A stretch of DNA of 64,000 nucleotides from Prevotella merdae (GTDB lineage: Bacteria > Bacteroidota > Bacteroidia > Bacteroidales > Bacteroidaceae): positions 72,765 to 136,764 of the forward strand of contig NZ_LT985325.1 of the NCBI RefSeq assembly GCF_900290275.1, in the 5' to 3' direction. Below the pieces are notes generated by a model. The model saw nothing but the letters and a program-made list of their open reading frames with translations. It did not search any database and was not told where the DNA came from. The translations under genes and the position numbers were made by a program. Positions 36,151 through 45,509 of the stretch are shown here, piece by piece. Each line of letters opens with the position of its first letter. Position 1 is the first letter of the stretch.

Positions 36151-37674
36151 TTACTTGTTGTCCTGGATAAGGTTCTCGCCAGTCATGTCGGCAGGCTGTT
36201 CCATACCCAAGATGTGGAGTATAGAAGGTGCAACGTCGGCAAGACGACCATCCTTTACAGTAGCCGAGTTGTTGTCGGTAACGTAGATAAACGGAACTGG
36301 GTTCAAAGAGTGGGCAGTATTAGGAGTGCCATCCTCGTTGATAGCGTTGTCGGCATTACCGTGGTCGGCAATGATAATAGTCTCGTAGTCGTTAGCCTTA
36401 GCGGTTTCAACAACCTCCTTAACGCAGTTGTCGATAGCGTGAACAGCCTTTGCAATAGCGTTGTAGATACCAGTGTGGCCTACCATATCGCCGTTGGCGA
36501 AGTTTACAACGATAAAGTCGTATTCCTGAGTGTTAAGGGCACCAACAAGCTTGTCCTTAACCTCGTATGCGCTCATCTCTGGCTTGAGGTCGTATGTAGC
36601 AACCTTTGGAGAAGGAACAAGGATGCGGTCCTCGCCCTCGTACGGAGTCTCGCGACCACCATTGAAGAAGAATGTAACGTGAGCATACTTCTCTGTCTCT
36701 GCTGTATGGAGCTGACGCTTGCCGTTAGCAGCGAGATACTCGCCAAGAGTATTCATAACGTTCTCCTTCGGGAAGAGGATGTTTACGCCTGTGAATGATG
36801 CATCGTACGGAGTCATGCAGAAGTACTGCAAGTCCTTGATAGTGTGCATGCCCTGCTCGGTGTAGTCCTTCTGTGTAAGAACCTCGGTAAGCTCCTTGGC
36901 ACGGTCGTTACGGTAGTTGATGAAGATAACAACATCGCCCTCTTCAATCTTTCCGTTAACAGTAGAGTTGTTGATAGGAAGGATAAACTCGTCGGTTACG
37001 CCCTCGTCGTAGCTCTCCTGCATAGCCTGTACCATATCGGTAGCCTGCTTGCCCTTGCCTTCAACCAAGAGGTCGTAAGCCTCCTTTACACGCTCCCAAC
37101 GCTTGTCGCGGTCCATTGCATAGAAACGTCCAACGATGCTTGCAATATGTGCGCCATTGTTTGAGCAGCACTCCTGAACCTGCTCGATGAATCCCTTGCC
37201 CGACTTAGGATCGGTGTCGCGGCCATCCATAAAGCAATGAACGTATACATCGTTCAAGCCATACTCCTTACCAATCTCGATGAACTTGAAGAGATGGTTG
37301 AGTGAAGAGTGAACACCACCAGTAGATGTGAGGCCCATAAGGTGGAGCTTCTTGCCAGTTTCCTTGGCGTAGCTGTAAGCCTTAACGATTTCCTTGTTCT
37401 GGAGGATAGAACCGTCCTTGCAAGCACGGTTAATCTTAACGAGGTCCTGATAAACGATGCGGCCGGCGCCGATGTTCAAGTGGCCTACCTCAGAGTTACC
37501 CATCTGTCCTTCAGGCAGACCAACATCCTCGCCACATGTGAGGAGCTGAGAGTGAGCCGAAACTGCTGTGAGATAGTCGAGATAAGGAGTCGGTGTGTTG
37601 TAGATAACGTCTCCCTTACCATGTTTGCCGATGCCCCATCCGTCGAGGATCATCAATAAAGCTTTCTTTGCCAT
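36151..37674 (-). CDS. gpmI: 2,3-bisphosphoglycerate-independent phosphoglycerate mutase
   Basis: 507 residues, the normal length. It interconverts 3- and 2-phosphoglycerate in glycolysis, needing two Mn2+ ions. Metal site 1 opens with LMILDGWG. The phosphorylated serine is S61 in [17 protein letters not shown], and other metal ligands lie in [13 protein letters not shown] and IIADHGNAD. It is monocistronic with its own -7 box and a terminator. Confidence 0.97.
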   Translation of the reverse strand: MAKKALLMILDGWGIGKHGKGDVIYNTPTPYLDYLTAVSAHSQLLTCGEDVGLPEGQMGNSEVGHLNIGAGRIVYQDLVKINRACKDGSILQNKEIVKAYSYAKETGKKLHLMGLTSTGGVHSSLNHLFKFIEIGKEYGLNDVYVHCFMDGRDTDPKSGKGFIEQVQECCSNNGAHIASIVGRFYAMDRDKRWERVKEAYDLLVEGKGKQATDMVQAMQESYDEGVTDEFILPINNSTVNGKIEEGDVVIFINYRNDRAKELTEVLTQKDYTEQGMHTIKDLQYFCMTPYDASFTGVNILFPKENVMNTLGEYLAANGKRQLHTAETEKYAHVTFFFNGGRETPYEGEDRILVPSPKVATYDLKPEMSAYEVKDKLVGALNTQEYDFIVVNFANGDMVGHTGIYNAIAKAVHAIDNCVKEVVETAKANDYETIIIADHGNADNAINEDGTPNTAHSLNPVPFIYVTDNNSATVKDGRLADVAPSILHILGMEQPADMTGENLIQDNK

Positions 37675-37721
37675 AATGTTGTGTATGATTATATATGAAA
37701 TATGTTTTTATTCTTAGTGTG

Positions 37722-37729
37722 CAAAGTTA
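37722..37729 (-). promoter_or_regulatory. -7 box (TAACTTTG) for gpmI
   Basis: TAACTTTG on the minus strand, 48 bases before the start codon. Confidence 0.6.
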
Positions 37730-37815
37730 CAATATTCGCTTTATATGACAAAATATTATACACGTGTTTTTTTGCTTCTTTAGGAATATAAAGTGGCAGA
37801 ATTACCAATCATTAT

Positions 37816-37846
37816 TTTGTTATGCCAAGGTTTTTTAGTATGTTTG
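37816..37846 (+). promoter_or_regulatory. Consensus promoter for the M28 peptidase gene
   Basis: TTTG at 37816-37819 and TATGTTTG at 37839-37846, with a 19-base gap. The start codon is 38 bases further. Confidence 0.7.
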
Positions 37847-37883
37847 CAAAAATAAACAAACAATAAACATCTATTATCATAAA

Positions 37884-38939
37884 ATGAGGAAATTGTCATT
37901 TTTTATATCTGTGGCTGCGGTCATGGCGCTTGCCACTCCAGCTTGTGCGGCCAGTGTTAAGGCTGCCAAGGGCAATACAAAGCAAATGGCCAAGCACATG
38001 GCCCTACAGCGAGAGGTTGGTCTGCGTTCTATAACAGAGGATGCAGCACGTGCTCATGTATATTTTCTTGCCGATGACTTGCTTGAGGGACGTCGTGCCG
38101 GAGAGCGAGGCTCGCGTATTGCCAAGCAATACATCATATCACAGATGCGACAGTTGGGTCTGAAACCTATGCTTGGCAATTCGTATGAGCAACCATTTGA
38201 GGCTTGTGGAGTGCAGAGACTAAAGCGTGGTGCGCGCTTTTTTGTTGAAGCCGATTCGATAGCCGAGATTAAGAAACAGGTGCATCAAACCTTGCATCTT
38301 GGCAATGTGCTTGCAGTATTGCCAGGAAAGAAAGCCGACGAGATGGTTGTGGTAGGTGCTCATCTCGATCATGAGGGTATGTATCCCGACCTTGAGGGCG
38401 ACAAGATATACAATGGAGCTGATGACAATGCATCGGGTGTATCGGCAGTTCTGCAAATAATGAAGGCGTTTGTGGCGAGTGGTGTACAGCCCGAGCGTAC
38501 CGTGGTATTTGCATTTTGGGACGGTGAGGAGCAGGGATTGCTGGGCTCGCGCTATTTTACGCAGAACTATCCGCATATGGATAAGGTTAAGGGTTATCTC
38601 AACTTCGACATGGTGGGCAGCGGCACCGACAGCCCATACTTGATGTATTTCTTCACAGCCTCGCATCCAAAGTTTGGCGAATGGCTTAAGGAGGATGTGG
38701 CAAAGTATAAGTTTGGATTTGAAACCGATTATCGCTCATGGGACTATCCGGTTGGAGGTAGCGACCAGGGTTCGTTTCATCTCAAGGGCGTGCCTATTGT
38801 GTGGTATCACACAGGAGGTCAGCCTCATTACAACTTCCCGTCGGATGAACCACAAACCGTAAATTATCCTAAGCTCACCGACATTAGCCGTGCCTCGTAT
38901 CTTACGGCGTGGAGATTGGCTAATGAGGCCGAGTATTAA
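37884..38939 (+). CDS. Exported M28-family zinc aminopeptidase
   Basis: 351 residues with a signal peptide (cleavage near CAAS, residue ~23). The co-catalytic zinc site of M28 is complete: H160 in GAHLDHEG, D180 in GADDNASG, E215-E216 in WDGEEQGLLGS, an aspartate in NFDMVGSG, and a late histidine in WYHTGGQPHYN. These enzymes remove N-terminal residues from peptides. The periplasm or outer membrane is the likely location; a weak lipobox (PAC) makes lipidation possible but unconvincing. It is monocistronic and followed by a repeat-rich gap. Confidence 0.92.
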   Translation: MRKLSFFISVAAVMALATPACAASVKAAKGNTKQMAKHMALQREVGLRSITEDAARAHVYFLADDLLEGRRAGERGSRIAKQYIISQMRQLGLKPMLGNSYEQPFEACGVQRLKRGARFFVEADSIAEIKKQVHQTLHLGNVLAVLPGKKADEMVVVGAHLDHEGMYPDLEGDKIYNGADDNASGVSAVLQIMKAFVASGVQPERTVVFAFWDGEEQGLLGSRYFTQNYPHMDKVKGYLNFDMVGSGTDSPYLMYFFTASHPKFGEWLKEDVAKYKFGFETDYRSWDYPVGGSDQGSFHLKGVPIVWYHTGGQPHYNFPSDEPQTVNYPKLTDISRASYLTAWRLANEAEY

Positions 38940-39032
38940 TAAACCAGGAATATCCAACATTCTGGGTGATGTGGCAATTGCGCAAGGCATATAACCTCAA
39001 ATCTGAAGCACTCTTCATTGGCTGAAAATCCA

Positions 39033-39142
39033 TTTGTTTGCAATCAAAAGTGTGTTTGACAGCAATCAAAATTATATTTGACAGCAATCAAAGCTTCGTT
39101 TGATAGCAAGCATAGGAGTATTTGACAGCAATCAAAGATTAA
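39033..39142. repeat. 22-bp tandem repeat array C (five units)
   Basis: Units start at 39033, 39055, 39077, 39099 and 39121, exactly 22 bases apart. The consensus is TTTGACAGCAATCAAA plus six variable bases; the first and fourth units are diverged. There are no spacers. Confidence 0.9.
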
Positions 39143-39249
39143 ACTTATACGTTATCAGCGCCTTGTTTAGGCGATAGAAAGACTTAAACAACATAGATGA
39201 GAGTGAGTCAATATTAAAGAGAAGCGGGCTGAAAGCCCAAATTGCACTT

Positions 39250-39412
39250 AGCCCAGGGCACGCCCTGGGTAAACGGACGTTATAAATAATACGCCCTGTA
39301 AGGGCAAAAGCGTTCATTATCAACGCTTTTGCCCTTACAGGGCGCTTTGTCATTTTATGCATTATACCCAGGGCGCTGCCCTGAGCTAGGTGCTTCTGCC
39401 CCTTCGGGGCGT
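39250..39412. repeat. Nested palindrome cluster with a 23-bp perfect hairpin
   Basis: The centre is a perfect 23-bp stem (39292-39314 with 39322-39344, arm CGCCCTGTAAGGGCAAAAGC plus three bases) with a 7-base loop. On either side lie CCCAGGGC/GCCCTGGG hairpins (39252-39269 and 39369-39383) that also pair with each other. GCCCCTTCGGGGC (39398-39410) follows. The structure resembles a bacterial interspersed mosaic element and may also stop transcription from the M28 gene. Confidence 0.8.
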
Positions 39413-39567
39413 ACCTCTTACGGTTTTGGGCACACTACTCTTGAATCTAACATCATTATTCCCAACGCTCAGCAAAGTCGCTTGATGGAGACAATAAATA
39501 TATAAAAGCAGCTGTTTTCTGTCAATTTGTCATGTAAATATCCACCTTCTCTACGGTTTGCTGACAT

Positions 39568-39601
39568 TTTGTCGTGTTTTTTCTTCGTGGAATATAGTTT
39601 G
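39568..39601 (+). promoter_or_regulatory. Candidate clpB promoter
   Basis: TTTG at 39568-39571 and ATAGTTTG (one base off TAnnTTTG) at 39594-39601, with a 22-base gap. The leader would be about 125 bases. Confidence 0.4.
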
Positions 39602-39719
39602 CGTTATTCATATCGAAAGCCGTCGGCACACCGCATGGTTGCTGATGGTGCATTAAGCTACACATTATTATATATAATGATAATGCGAAACGAATAATTT
39701 AAGAAAAACAAAAAGAAGA

Positions 39720-39725
39720 AAGGAG
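39720..39725 (+). promoter_or_regulatory. Strong Shine-Dalgarno sequence of clpB
   Basis: AAGGAG nine bases before the ATG, near-perfect for pairing with 16S rRNA. Nearly all other genes in the window have only A-rich leaders, so this is an exception that marks the start. Confidence 0.7.
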
Positions 39726-39734
39726 AACCAAAAT

Positions 39735-42323
39735 ATGACATTCGACAAATTTACAATCAAAGCTCAAGAGGTTGTTCAAGAGGCTGTAAATATTGCACAG
39801 CGTAATGGACAGCAGAGCATAGAGCCGGTGCATCTCTTGAAGGGTGTATTGCAGAAAGCCAAGGATGTAGCTACATACATCTTCCAGAAATTAGGTGTCA
39901 ATGCCACTCAGATAGACACCGTAGTAGATACTGAGATACAGCGTCTGCCGCGTGTTCAGGGCGGACAGCCTTATCTGTCTAATGATGCCAACTCGGTGTT
40001 GCAGCGTGCACAGGACTTCGCTACTAAGAATGGCGACGAGTTTACAAGTGTTGAGCCTATATTGCTCGCATTGTTGCAGGTCAACTCTACAGCAAGCCGA
40101 ATCCTTAAGGATGCCGGTATGACTGAGGCGGAGACCGTTAAGGCTATCAACGAATTGCGTCAGGGACAGAAGGTACAGTCGCAGTCGGGCGACGAGAACT
40201 ACCAGAGTCTTGCCAAGTATGCCAAGAACCTTGTTGAGGAAGCACGTCAGGGCAAGCTCGACCCAGTAATAGGACGTGACGAGGAAATTCGCCGTGTGCT
40301 CCAGATACTTTCACGTCGTACCAAGAACAACCCAATATTGATAGGTGAGCCAGGTACGGGTAAGACAGCGATAGTTGAGGGCCTGGCAGAGCGTATCGTA
40401 CGTGGCGATGTGCCAGAAAACCTTAAGGACAAGCAGCTCTATTCGTTGGATATGGGTGCGCTTGTAGCCGGAGCCAAGTACAAAGGCGAGTTTGAGGAGC
40501 GTCTTAAGAGTGTTATTAAGGAAGTTACCAATAGCGACGGCCGCATAATACTCTTCATCGATGAGATTCACACTCTTGTTGGTGCCGGTGGAGGCGAGGG
40601 TGCAATGGATGCCGCTAACATCCTTAAGCCAGCACTTGCACGTGGCGAACTGAGAAGTATCGGTGCCACAACTCTCAACGAGTATCAGAAGTACTTCGAG
40701 AAGGATAAGGCACTTGAGCGTCGTTTCCAGACCGTAATGGTAGACGAGCCTGACGAACTGTCGGCTATATCTATACTTCGTGGTTTGAAGGAACGCTATG
40801 AGAACCATCACAAGGTACGTATTCAGGACGATGCATGTATAGCCGCCGTTAAGTTGTCTGAGCGATACATCTCTGACAGATTCCTTCCTGACAAGGCCAT
40901 TGACCTTATGGATGAGGCTGCCGCAAAGCTGCGTATGGAGCGCGACTCTGTACCTGAAGAGCTCGACGAGATAACACGTAAGCTAAAGCAGTTTGAGATA
41001 GAGCGTGAGGCAATAAAACGTGAGAACGATACTGACAAAATAGCACAACTCGACAAGGATATTGCCGAACTGCGCGACCAAGAAAGTTCGTTCCGTGCTA
41101 AGTGGGAGAGCGAGAAGGCTCTTGTAAACAAGATTCAACAAGATAAGCAGCAGATAGAGCAACTCAAGTTTGAGGCCGAGCGTGCCGAGCGAGAAGGCAA
41201 CTACGAGCGTGTGGCCGAGATACGTTATGGCAAACTGAAGCAACTCGACGATGATATCAAGAGTATTCAGAACCAGCTTAAGTCTACTCAGGATGGCAAC
41301 GCTATGATTCGTGAGGAGGTTACTGCTGACGATATTGCTGAGGTTGTGAGCCGTTGGACTGGCATACCAGTAACACGTATGATGCAGAGCGAACGCGAGA
41401 AGTTGTTGCATCTTGAGGAGGAACTCCACAAGCGTGTAATTGGTCAGGAAGAGGCAATCAAGGCTGTAAGCGATGCTGTAAGACGTTCGCGTGCAGGTTT
41501 GCAAGACCCGAAGCGTCCTATTGCCTCATTCATCTTCCTTGGTACAACTGGTGTAGGTAAGACAGAGCTTGCAAAGGCTTTGGCAGAATATCTCTTCAAC
41601 GACGAGACGATGATGACACGTATCGATATGAGTGAGTATCAAGAGAAGTTTAGCGTTAGTCGTCTTATCGGTGCGCCTCCAGGATATGTTGGATATGATG
41701 AGGGCGGTCAACTTACCGAGGCTGTGCGTCGCAAACCATACTCAGTAGTGTTGTTTGATGAGATAGAGAAGGCTCATCCTGATGTGTTCAACATCCTCTT
41801 GCAGGTATTGGACGACGGTCGTCTGACCGATAACAAGGGTCGCACAGTAAACTTTAAGAACACCATCATCATCATGACCAGCAACCTTGGCAGTCAATAT
41901 ATACAGGGTCAGTTTGCCGGTATTACACCTCAGAACCGCGACCACGTAATAAGCGACACTAAGGAGAAGGTAATGGAGATGCTTAAGAAGACTATCCGTC
42001 CAGAATTCCTTAACCGTATCGATGAGACTATAATGTTCTTGCCACTTACCAAGCCAGAGATAGCACAGGTAGTGACATTGCAGATGAACGCAGTCAAGAA
42101 GATGCTCGAGCCTCAGGGATTTACATTGAATGTAACCCCAGCTGCCATCGACTTCCTTGCCGATGAAGGATTCGATCCAGAGTTTGGTGCACGTCCAGTA
42201 AAGCGTGCTATACAGCGCTACGTGCTAAACGATCTCTCAAAGAAGATTCTTTCGGACGAGGTTAAGCGCGAGCAACCTATCACTATCGATGCCGATAATG
42301 ACGGATTGATATTTAAGAACTAA
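39735..42323 (+). CDS. clpB: ATP-dependent disaggregase ClpB
   Basis: 862 residues, full length. In order: the N-terminal double Clp repeat (residues ~1-145), the first AAA+ domain with GEPGTGKTA at 204-212, the coiled-coil middle domain (~400-530, rich in Glu, Lys and Arg), and the second AAA+ domain with GTTGVGKTE from 603 and the sensor/arginine motifs near [11 protein letters not shown]. The middle domain separates it from ClpA and ClpC. With DnaK it dissolves protein aggregates after heat stress in the cytoplasm. It has a long leader with an unusually strong ribosome binding site, and an intrinsic terminator follows. Confidence 0.97.
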   Translation: MTFDKFTIKAQEVVQEAVNIAQRNGQQSIEPVHLLKGVLQKAKDVATYIFQKLGVNATQIDTVVDTEIQRLPRVQGGQPYLSNDANSVLQRAQDFATKNGDEFTSVEPILLALLQVNSTASRILKDAGMTEAETVKAINELRQGQKVQSQSGDENYQSLAKYAKNLVEEARQGKLDPVIGRDEEIRRVLQILSRRTKNNPILIGEPGTGKTAIVEGLAERIVRGDVPENLKDKQLYSLDMGALVAGAKYKGEFEERLKSVIKEVTNSDGRIILFIDEIHTLVGAGGGEGAMDAANILKPALARGELRSIGATTLNEYQKYFEKDKALERRFQTVMVDEPDELSAISILRGLKERYENHHKVRIQDDACIAAVKLSERYISDRFLPDKAIDLMDEAAAKLRMERDSVPEELDEITRKLKQFEIEREAIKRENDTDKIAQLDKDIAELRDQESSFRAKWESEKALVNKIQQDKQQIEQLKFEAERAEREGNYERVAEIRYGKLKQLDDDIKSIQNQLKSTQDGNAMIREEVTADDIAEVVSRWTGIPVTRMMQSEREKLLHLEEELHKRVIGQEEAIKAVSDAVRRSRAGLQDPKRPIASFIFLGTTGVGKTELAKALAEYLFNDETMMTRIDMSEYQEKFSVSRLIGAPPGYVGYDEGGQLTEAVRRKPYSVVLFDEIEKAHPDVFNILLQVLDDGRLTDNKGRTVNFKNTIIIMTSNLGSQYIQGQFAGITPQNRDHVISDTKEKVMEMLKKTIRPEFLNRIDETIMFLPLTKPEIAQVVTLQMNAVKKMLEPQGFTLNVTPAAIDFLADEGFDPEFGARPVKRAIQRYVLNDLSKKILSDEVKREQPITIDADNDGLIFKN

Positions 42324-42340
42324 ATAGGTACATATTATTG

Positions 42341-42370
42341 GGGTGTTCGTATCATTACGGACACCCTTTC
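42341..42370 (+). terminator. Intrinsic terminator after clpB
   Basis: GGGTGTTCGT (42341-42350) pairs with ACGGACACCC (42357-42366) with one wobble; TTTC follows. Confidence 0.8.
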
Positions 42371-42479
42371 TTATGTTCTTATGTCTTAAAATATTAACAT
42401 GTACCCGTGTCTTCTGTTTTTTTATGTTTATCGGTTTTTGTTAAAGCCCTGACATATACTCATATAATATAATCCTTCC

Positions 42480-42522
42480 CGATAAAACTCCAGCTTGTAT
42501 AACTTCAAATATCGGATGAACC
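42480..42522. repeat. Dispersed ~42-bp repeat, copy 3
   Basis: It starts CGATAAAACTCCAGCTTGTA and ends ATCGGATGAACC; this closely matches 2893-2934, 39 kb away, with one inserted base and a few changes. There is no transposase fragment beside it. Confidence 0.7.
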
Positions 42523-42575
42523 TCTTTTATATGCAATAAAATATTAAAAACAACCAACCTTTCAGAATTATTTAG

Positions 42576-42583
42576 TAAATTTG
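42576..42583 (+). promoter_or_regulatory. -7 box (TAAATTTG) for lysS
   Basis: TAAATTTG fits TAnnTTTG; the leader would be about 85 bases. Confidence 0.6.
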
Positions 42584-42590
42584 CACGTGT

Positions 42591-42631
42591 ATTGTCTTAC
42601 AAGTGCCTGCTTAAGTGGGCTTGAAGGCAAT
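42591..42631 (+). promoter_or_regulatory. Structured 5' leader of lysS
   Basis: ATTGTCTT (42591-42598) pairs with AAGGCAAT (42624-42631), and inside it CAAG with CTTG and CC with GG, giving a nearly continuous 14-bp stem with a 9-base loop right after the predicted transcription start. It is too short for a lysine riboswitch. It may stabilise the message or mediate control. Confidence 0.5.
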
Positions 42632-42675
42632 GCAAAAGGCAAAGAAAACAAAATAAAAAAGAAAGATATACTAAT

Positions 42676-44421
42676 ATGAACGTTTTAGAACTAAGCGAAC
42701 AAGAGATTGTAAGAAGACAGAGTCTTCAGGAGCTGCGCAACATGGGCATTGACCCGTATCCAGCAGCCGAGTTCCCAACCAACGCCTTCTCAGAGGATAT
42801 CAAGAAGGAGTTTAAGGACGAAGACGAGAAACGCGAGGTGGTTATCGCAGGCCGTATGATGGGCCGCCGTGTAATGGGTAAGGCGAGCTTCGTGGAACTT
42901 CAGGACTCAAAGGGCCGCATTCAGGTGTATGTAACACGTGATGATATCTGCCCTGGCGAGGATAAAACTCTTTATACCACTGTGTTCAAGCGTTTGCTCG
43001 ACATAGGCGACTTTATCGGAATCAAGGGTTATGTGTTCCGTACACAGACAGGTGAAATTTCTGTACACGCACAGTCGCTCACTCTTCTATCGAAGAGTTT
43101 GAAGCCGCTGCCTATTGTTAAGTATAAGGATGGTGTTGCTTACGACAAGTTTGACGACCCAGAGTTGCGTTTCCGTCAGCGTTATGTAGACCTTGTTGTA
43201 AACGATGGTGTTAAGGAAACCTTCCTTCAGCGTGCTACTGTAGTGCGTACACTTCGCCGTGTGCTCGATGAGGCTGGATATACAGAGGTGGAGACACCTA
43301 CATTGCAGTCAATTGCAGGTGGTGCTTCTGCCCGTCCTTTCATTACACACTTCAATGCTCTTGACCAGGATATGTACATGCGTATCGCTACAGAGCTTTA
43401 TCTAAAGCGCCTTATCGTAGGCGGTTTCGAGGGTGTGTACGAGATTGGTAAGAACTTCCGCAACGAGGGTATGGACCGTAACCATAATCCTGAGTTCACA
43501 TGTATGGAGCTTTATGTTCAGTATAAGGACTACAACTGGATGATGTCGTTCACCGAGAAGTTGCTTGAGACTATCTGTATTGCCGTAAATGGTAAGCCAG
43601 AACGCGAGATTGACGGCAATATCGTTAGCTTTAAGGCACCTTATCGTCGTTTGCCTATCCTTGACGCAATTAAGGAGAAGACAGGCTTTGACTGCAATGG
43701 CAAGACCGAGGAGGAGATTCGTGCATTCTGCCTTGAGAAGGGTATGGACGTAGACGAGACAATGGGTAAGGGTAAGCTTATCGACGAACTCTTTGGTGAG
43801 TTCTGCGAGGGCACATTCATTCAGCCAACATTCATTACCGACTATCCTGTTGAGATGTCGCCTCTAACAAAGATGCACCGCTCAAAGCCAGGACTTACAG
43901 AGCGTTTCGAGCTTATGGTAAATGGCAAGGAGCTTGCCAATGCCTACTCAGAGCTTAACGACCCTATTGATCAAGAGGAGCGTTTCATCGACCAGATGAA
44001 GCTTGCCGACAAGGGCGATGACGAGGCAATGATTATCGACCAGGACTTCCTCCGTGCTCTTCAGTATGGTATGCCTCCTACATCAGGTATCGGCATCGGC
44101 ATCGACCGTCTTGTTATGCTTATGACAGGCAAGACATACATTCAGGAGGTATTGTTCTTCCCACAGATGAAGCCAGAGAAAAAGATGCCTCAGAGCTCTA
44201 TCAAGGAGTGGGGCGAGCTTGGTGTACCCGAGAATTGGGTATACGTTCTGCGTAAGGCTGGCTTCAACCTTATTGCCGATATACGCGACCAGAAGGCTCA
44301 GGGCTTGCAGCAGAAGATTGGCGAAATAAACAAGAAGTACAAGCTTGGTTACGACAAGCCATCGGTAGACGATATCCAGAAGTGGATTGACGGTGCTGCT
44401 ACAGCAGAAACTGCTGAATAA
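42676..44421 (+). CDS. lysS: Lysyl-tRNA synthetase, class II
   Basis: 581 residues. The N-terminal OB-fold anticodon-binding domain (~55-160, VVIAGRMMGRRVMGKASFVE) precedes the class II catalytic core with motif 2 (FRNEGMDRNHNPEFTCME) and motif 3 (GIGIGIDRLVMLMTG). It charges tRNA-Lys in the cytoplasm. It is about 70 residues longer than the E. coli enzyme owing to a C-terminal extension (AGFNLIADIRDQKAQGLQQ onward), a feature I associate with Bacteroidota LysS. It has its own promoter and a folded leader. A hairpin separates it from gpsA. Confidence 0.97.
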   Translation: MNVLELSEQEIVRRQSLQELRNMGIDPYPAAEFPTNAFSEDIKKEFKDEDEKREVVIAGRMMGRRVMGKASFVELQDSKGRIQVYVTRDDICPGEDKTLYTTVFKRLLDIGDFIGIKGYVFRTQTGEISVHAQSLTLLSKSLKPLPIVKYKDGVAYDKFDDPELRFRQRYVDLVVNDGVKETFLQRATVVRTLRRVLDEAGYTEVETPTLQSIAGGASARPFITHFNALDQDMYMRIATELYLKRLIVGGFEGVYEIGKNFRNEGMDRNHNPEFTCMELYVQYKDYNWMMSFTEKLLETICIAVNGKPEREIDGNIVSFKAPYRRLPILDAIKEKTGFDCNGKTEEEIRAFCLEKGMDVDETMGKGKLIDELFGEFCEGTFIQPTFITDYPVEMSPLTKMHRSKPGLTERFELMVNGKELANAYSELNDPIDQEERFIDQMKLADKGDDEAMIIDQDFLRALQYGMPPTSGIGIGIDRLVMLMTGKTYIQEVLFFPQMKPEKKMPQSSIKEWGELGVPENWVYVLRKAGFNLIADIRDQKAQGLQQKIGEINKKYKLGYDKPSVDDIQKWIDGAATAETAE

Positions 44422-44435
44422 TAGATATACTTTAT

Positions 44436-44470
44436 AGGGGAAGTGCCGAATATACGGCACCTCCTCTTTA
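44436..44470 (+). terminator. Hairpin between lysS and gpsA
   Basis: GTGCCG (44443-44448) pairs with CGGCAC (44455-44460), extended by purine-rich GGGGA and pyrimidine-rich CTCCTC flanks. It may be a partial terminator. Confidence 0.6.
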
Positions 44471-44474
44471 GTCT

Positions 44475-44482
44475 TAAATTTG
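44475..44482 (+). promoter_or_regulatory. Possible -7 box (TAAATTTG) for gpsA
   Basis: TAAATTTG 17 bases before the gpsA start; no clear upstream TTTG. Confidence 0.4.
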
Positions 44483-44498
44483 AAAGACAATAAGACAA

Positions 44499-45494
44499 AT
44501 GTATAATATCGGGAAAATTGCAATCATTGGTGGAGGTAGTTGGGCTACAGCTATTGCCAAGATTGTGGTAGGACATACCCACCACATTGGGTGGTATATG
44601 CGCCGTGACGACAGTATAGAGGAGTTTAAGCGCCTAAGCCATAACCCGAATTATCTCACGAGTGTACACTTCAACACCGATGAGATATTCTTCTCGAGCG
44701 ATATCAACCGCATCGTTGAGGCTTATGATACCTTGGTGTTTGTTGTACCATCGCCTTACCTGAAGAATCACCTCAAGAAACTAAAGACCCGTCTGCGCGA
44801 CAAGTTTATTGTTACGGCTATCAAGGGTCTGGTACCCGATGATAATATTGCTTGCTCTGAGTTCTTCCATGAGGTGTATGATGTGCCCGATGAGAACCTT
44901 GCTTGCATCGGCGGTCCGTCGCATGCAGAGGAGGTGGCTCTAGAACGTCTGTCATATCTAACAGTGGGATGTGCCGACCAAGAAAAGGCACATGCTTTCT
45001 GCGAAGTTCTTGACTCAGAATTTATCAAGACAAAAACCTCGTCCGACGTTATTGGTATTGAATACTCTTCGGTGCTTAAGAACGTATATGCTATTGCCTC
45101 AGGCATTTGCAGCGGACTGAAATATGGCGACAACTTTCAGGCTGTGCTCATATCAAACGCAGTGCAGGAGATGTCGCGATTCCTTACAGCCATCAATCCA
45201 ATAGATCGCAGTGTATACGACTCTGTGTATCTTGGTGACTTGCTCGTTACCGGCTACTCCAAGTTCTCACGCAACCGCACCTTCGGTACAATGATAGGTA
45301 AGGGTTACAGTGTGAAGAGTGCTCAGATAGAGATGGAGATGATAGCCGAGGGATTCTTCGGAACCAAGTGTATGAAGGAGAAGAACCGACACCACCACGT
45401 TAATATGCCAATCCTCGATGCCGTATATAATATATTGTACGAGCGTATAAGTCCGCAGATTGAGATAAAGCTGCTCACCGACTCGTTCAGGTAA
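44499..45494 (+). CDS. gpsA: NAD(P)-dependent glycerol-3-phosphate dehydrogenase
   Basis: 331 residues. The Rossmann nucleotide-binding loop reads IGGGSWATAIAKI near residue 9, and GGPSHAEEVA and the SSVLKNVYAIASGI segment with the catalytic lysine are standard GpsA motifs. It makes sn-glycerol-3-phosphate from dihydroxyacetone phosphate for phospholipid synthesis. It is followed 15 bases later by a chain of three small membrane protein genes and then pgi. Confidence 0.96.
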   Translation: MYNIGKIAIIGGGSWATAIAKIVVGHTHHIGWYMRRDDSIEEFKRLSHNPNYLTSVHFNTDEIFFSSDINRIVEAYDTLVFVVPSPYLKNHLKKLKTRLRDKFIVTAIKGLVPDDNIACSEFFHEVYDVPDENLACIGGPSHAEEVALERLSYLTVGCADQEKAHAFCEVLDSEFIKTKTSSDVIGIEYSSVLKNVYAIASGICSGLKYGDNFQAVLISNAVQEMSRFLTAINPIDRSVYDSVYLGDLLVTGYSKFSRNRTFGTMIGKGYSVKSAQIEMEMIAEGFFGTKCMKEKNRHHHVNMPILDAVYNILYERISPQIEIKLLTDSFR

Positions 45495-45509
45495 TTAAAT
45501 CTATGGGCT

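Larger units (their letters stand above)
38940..39734. other. 795-base gene-free region of repeats and nested hairpins upstream of clpB
   Basis: It holds the 22-bp array C (39033-39142), a complex of nested GC-rich palindromes (39250-39412) and the clpB promoter and leader (39568-39734). No open frame looks like a gene. Confidence 0.8.
42324..42675. other. clpB-lysS intergenic region
   Basis: It holds the clpB terminator, a dispersed repeat (42480-42522), the lysS promoter (42576-42583) and a structured lysS leader (42591-42631). No gene is seen. Confidence 0.8.

Noticed and set aside
39033..39142. Possible CRISPR array
   Set aside because: The units are directly adjacent with a 22-bp period and no unique spacers, and no cas genes are in the window; the same holds for the arrays at 4171 and 14702.
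40311..41504. Long minus-strand frames across clpB
   Set aside because: Antisense to conserved AAA+ motifs; no independent support.
42591..42631. Lysine riboswitch in the lysS leader
   Set aside because: The lysine riboswitch is about 170 bases with a five-helix core; this is a single 41-base hairpin.
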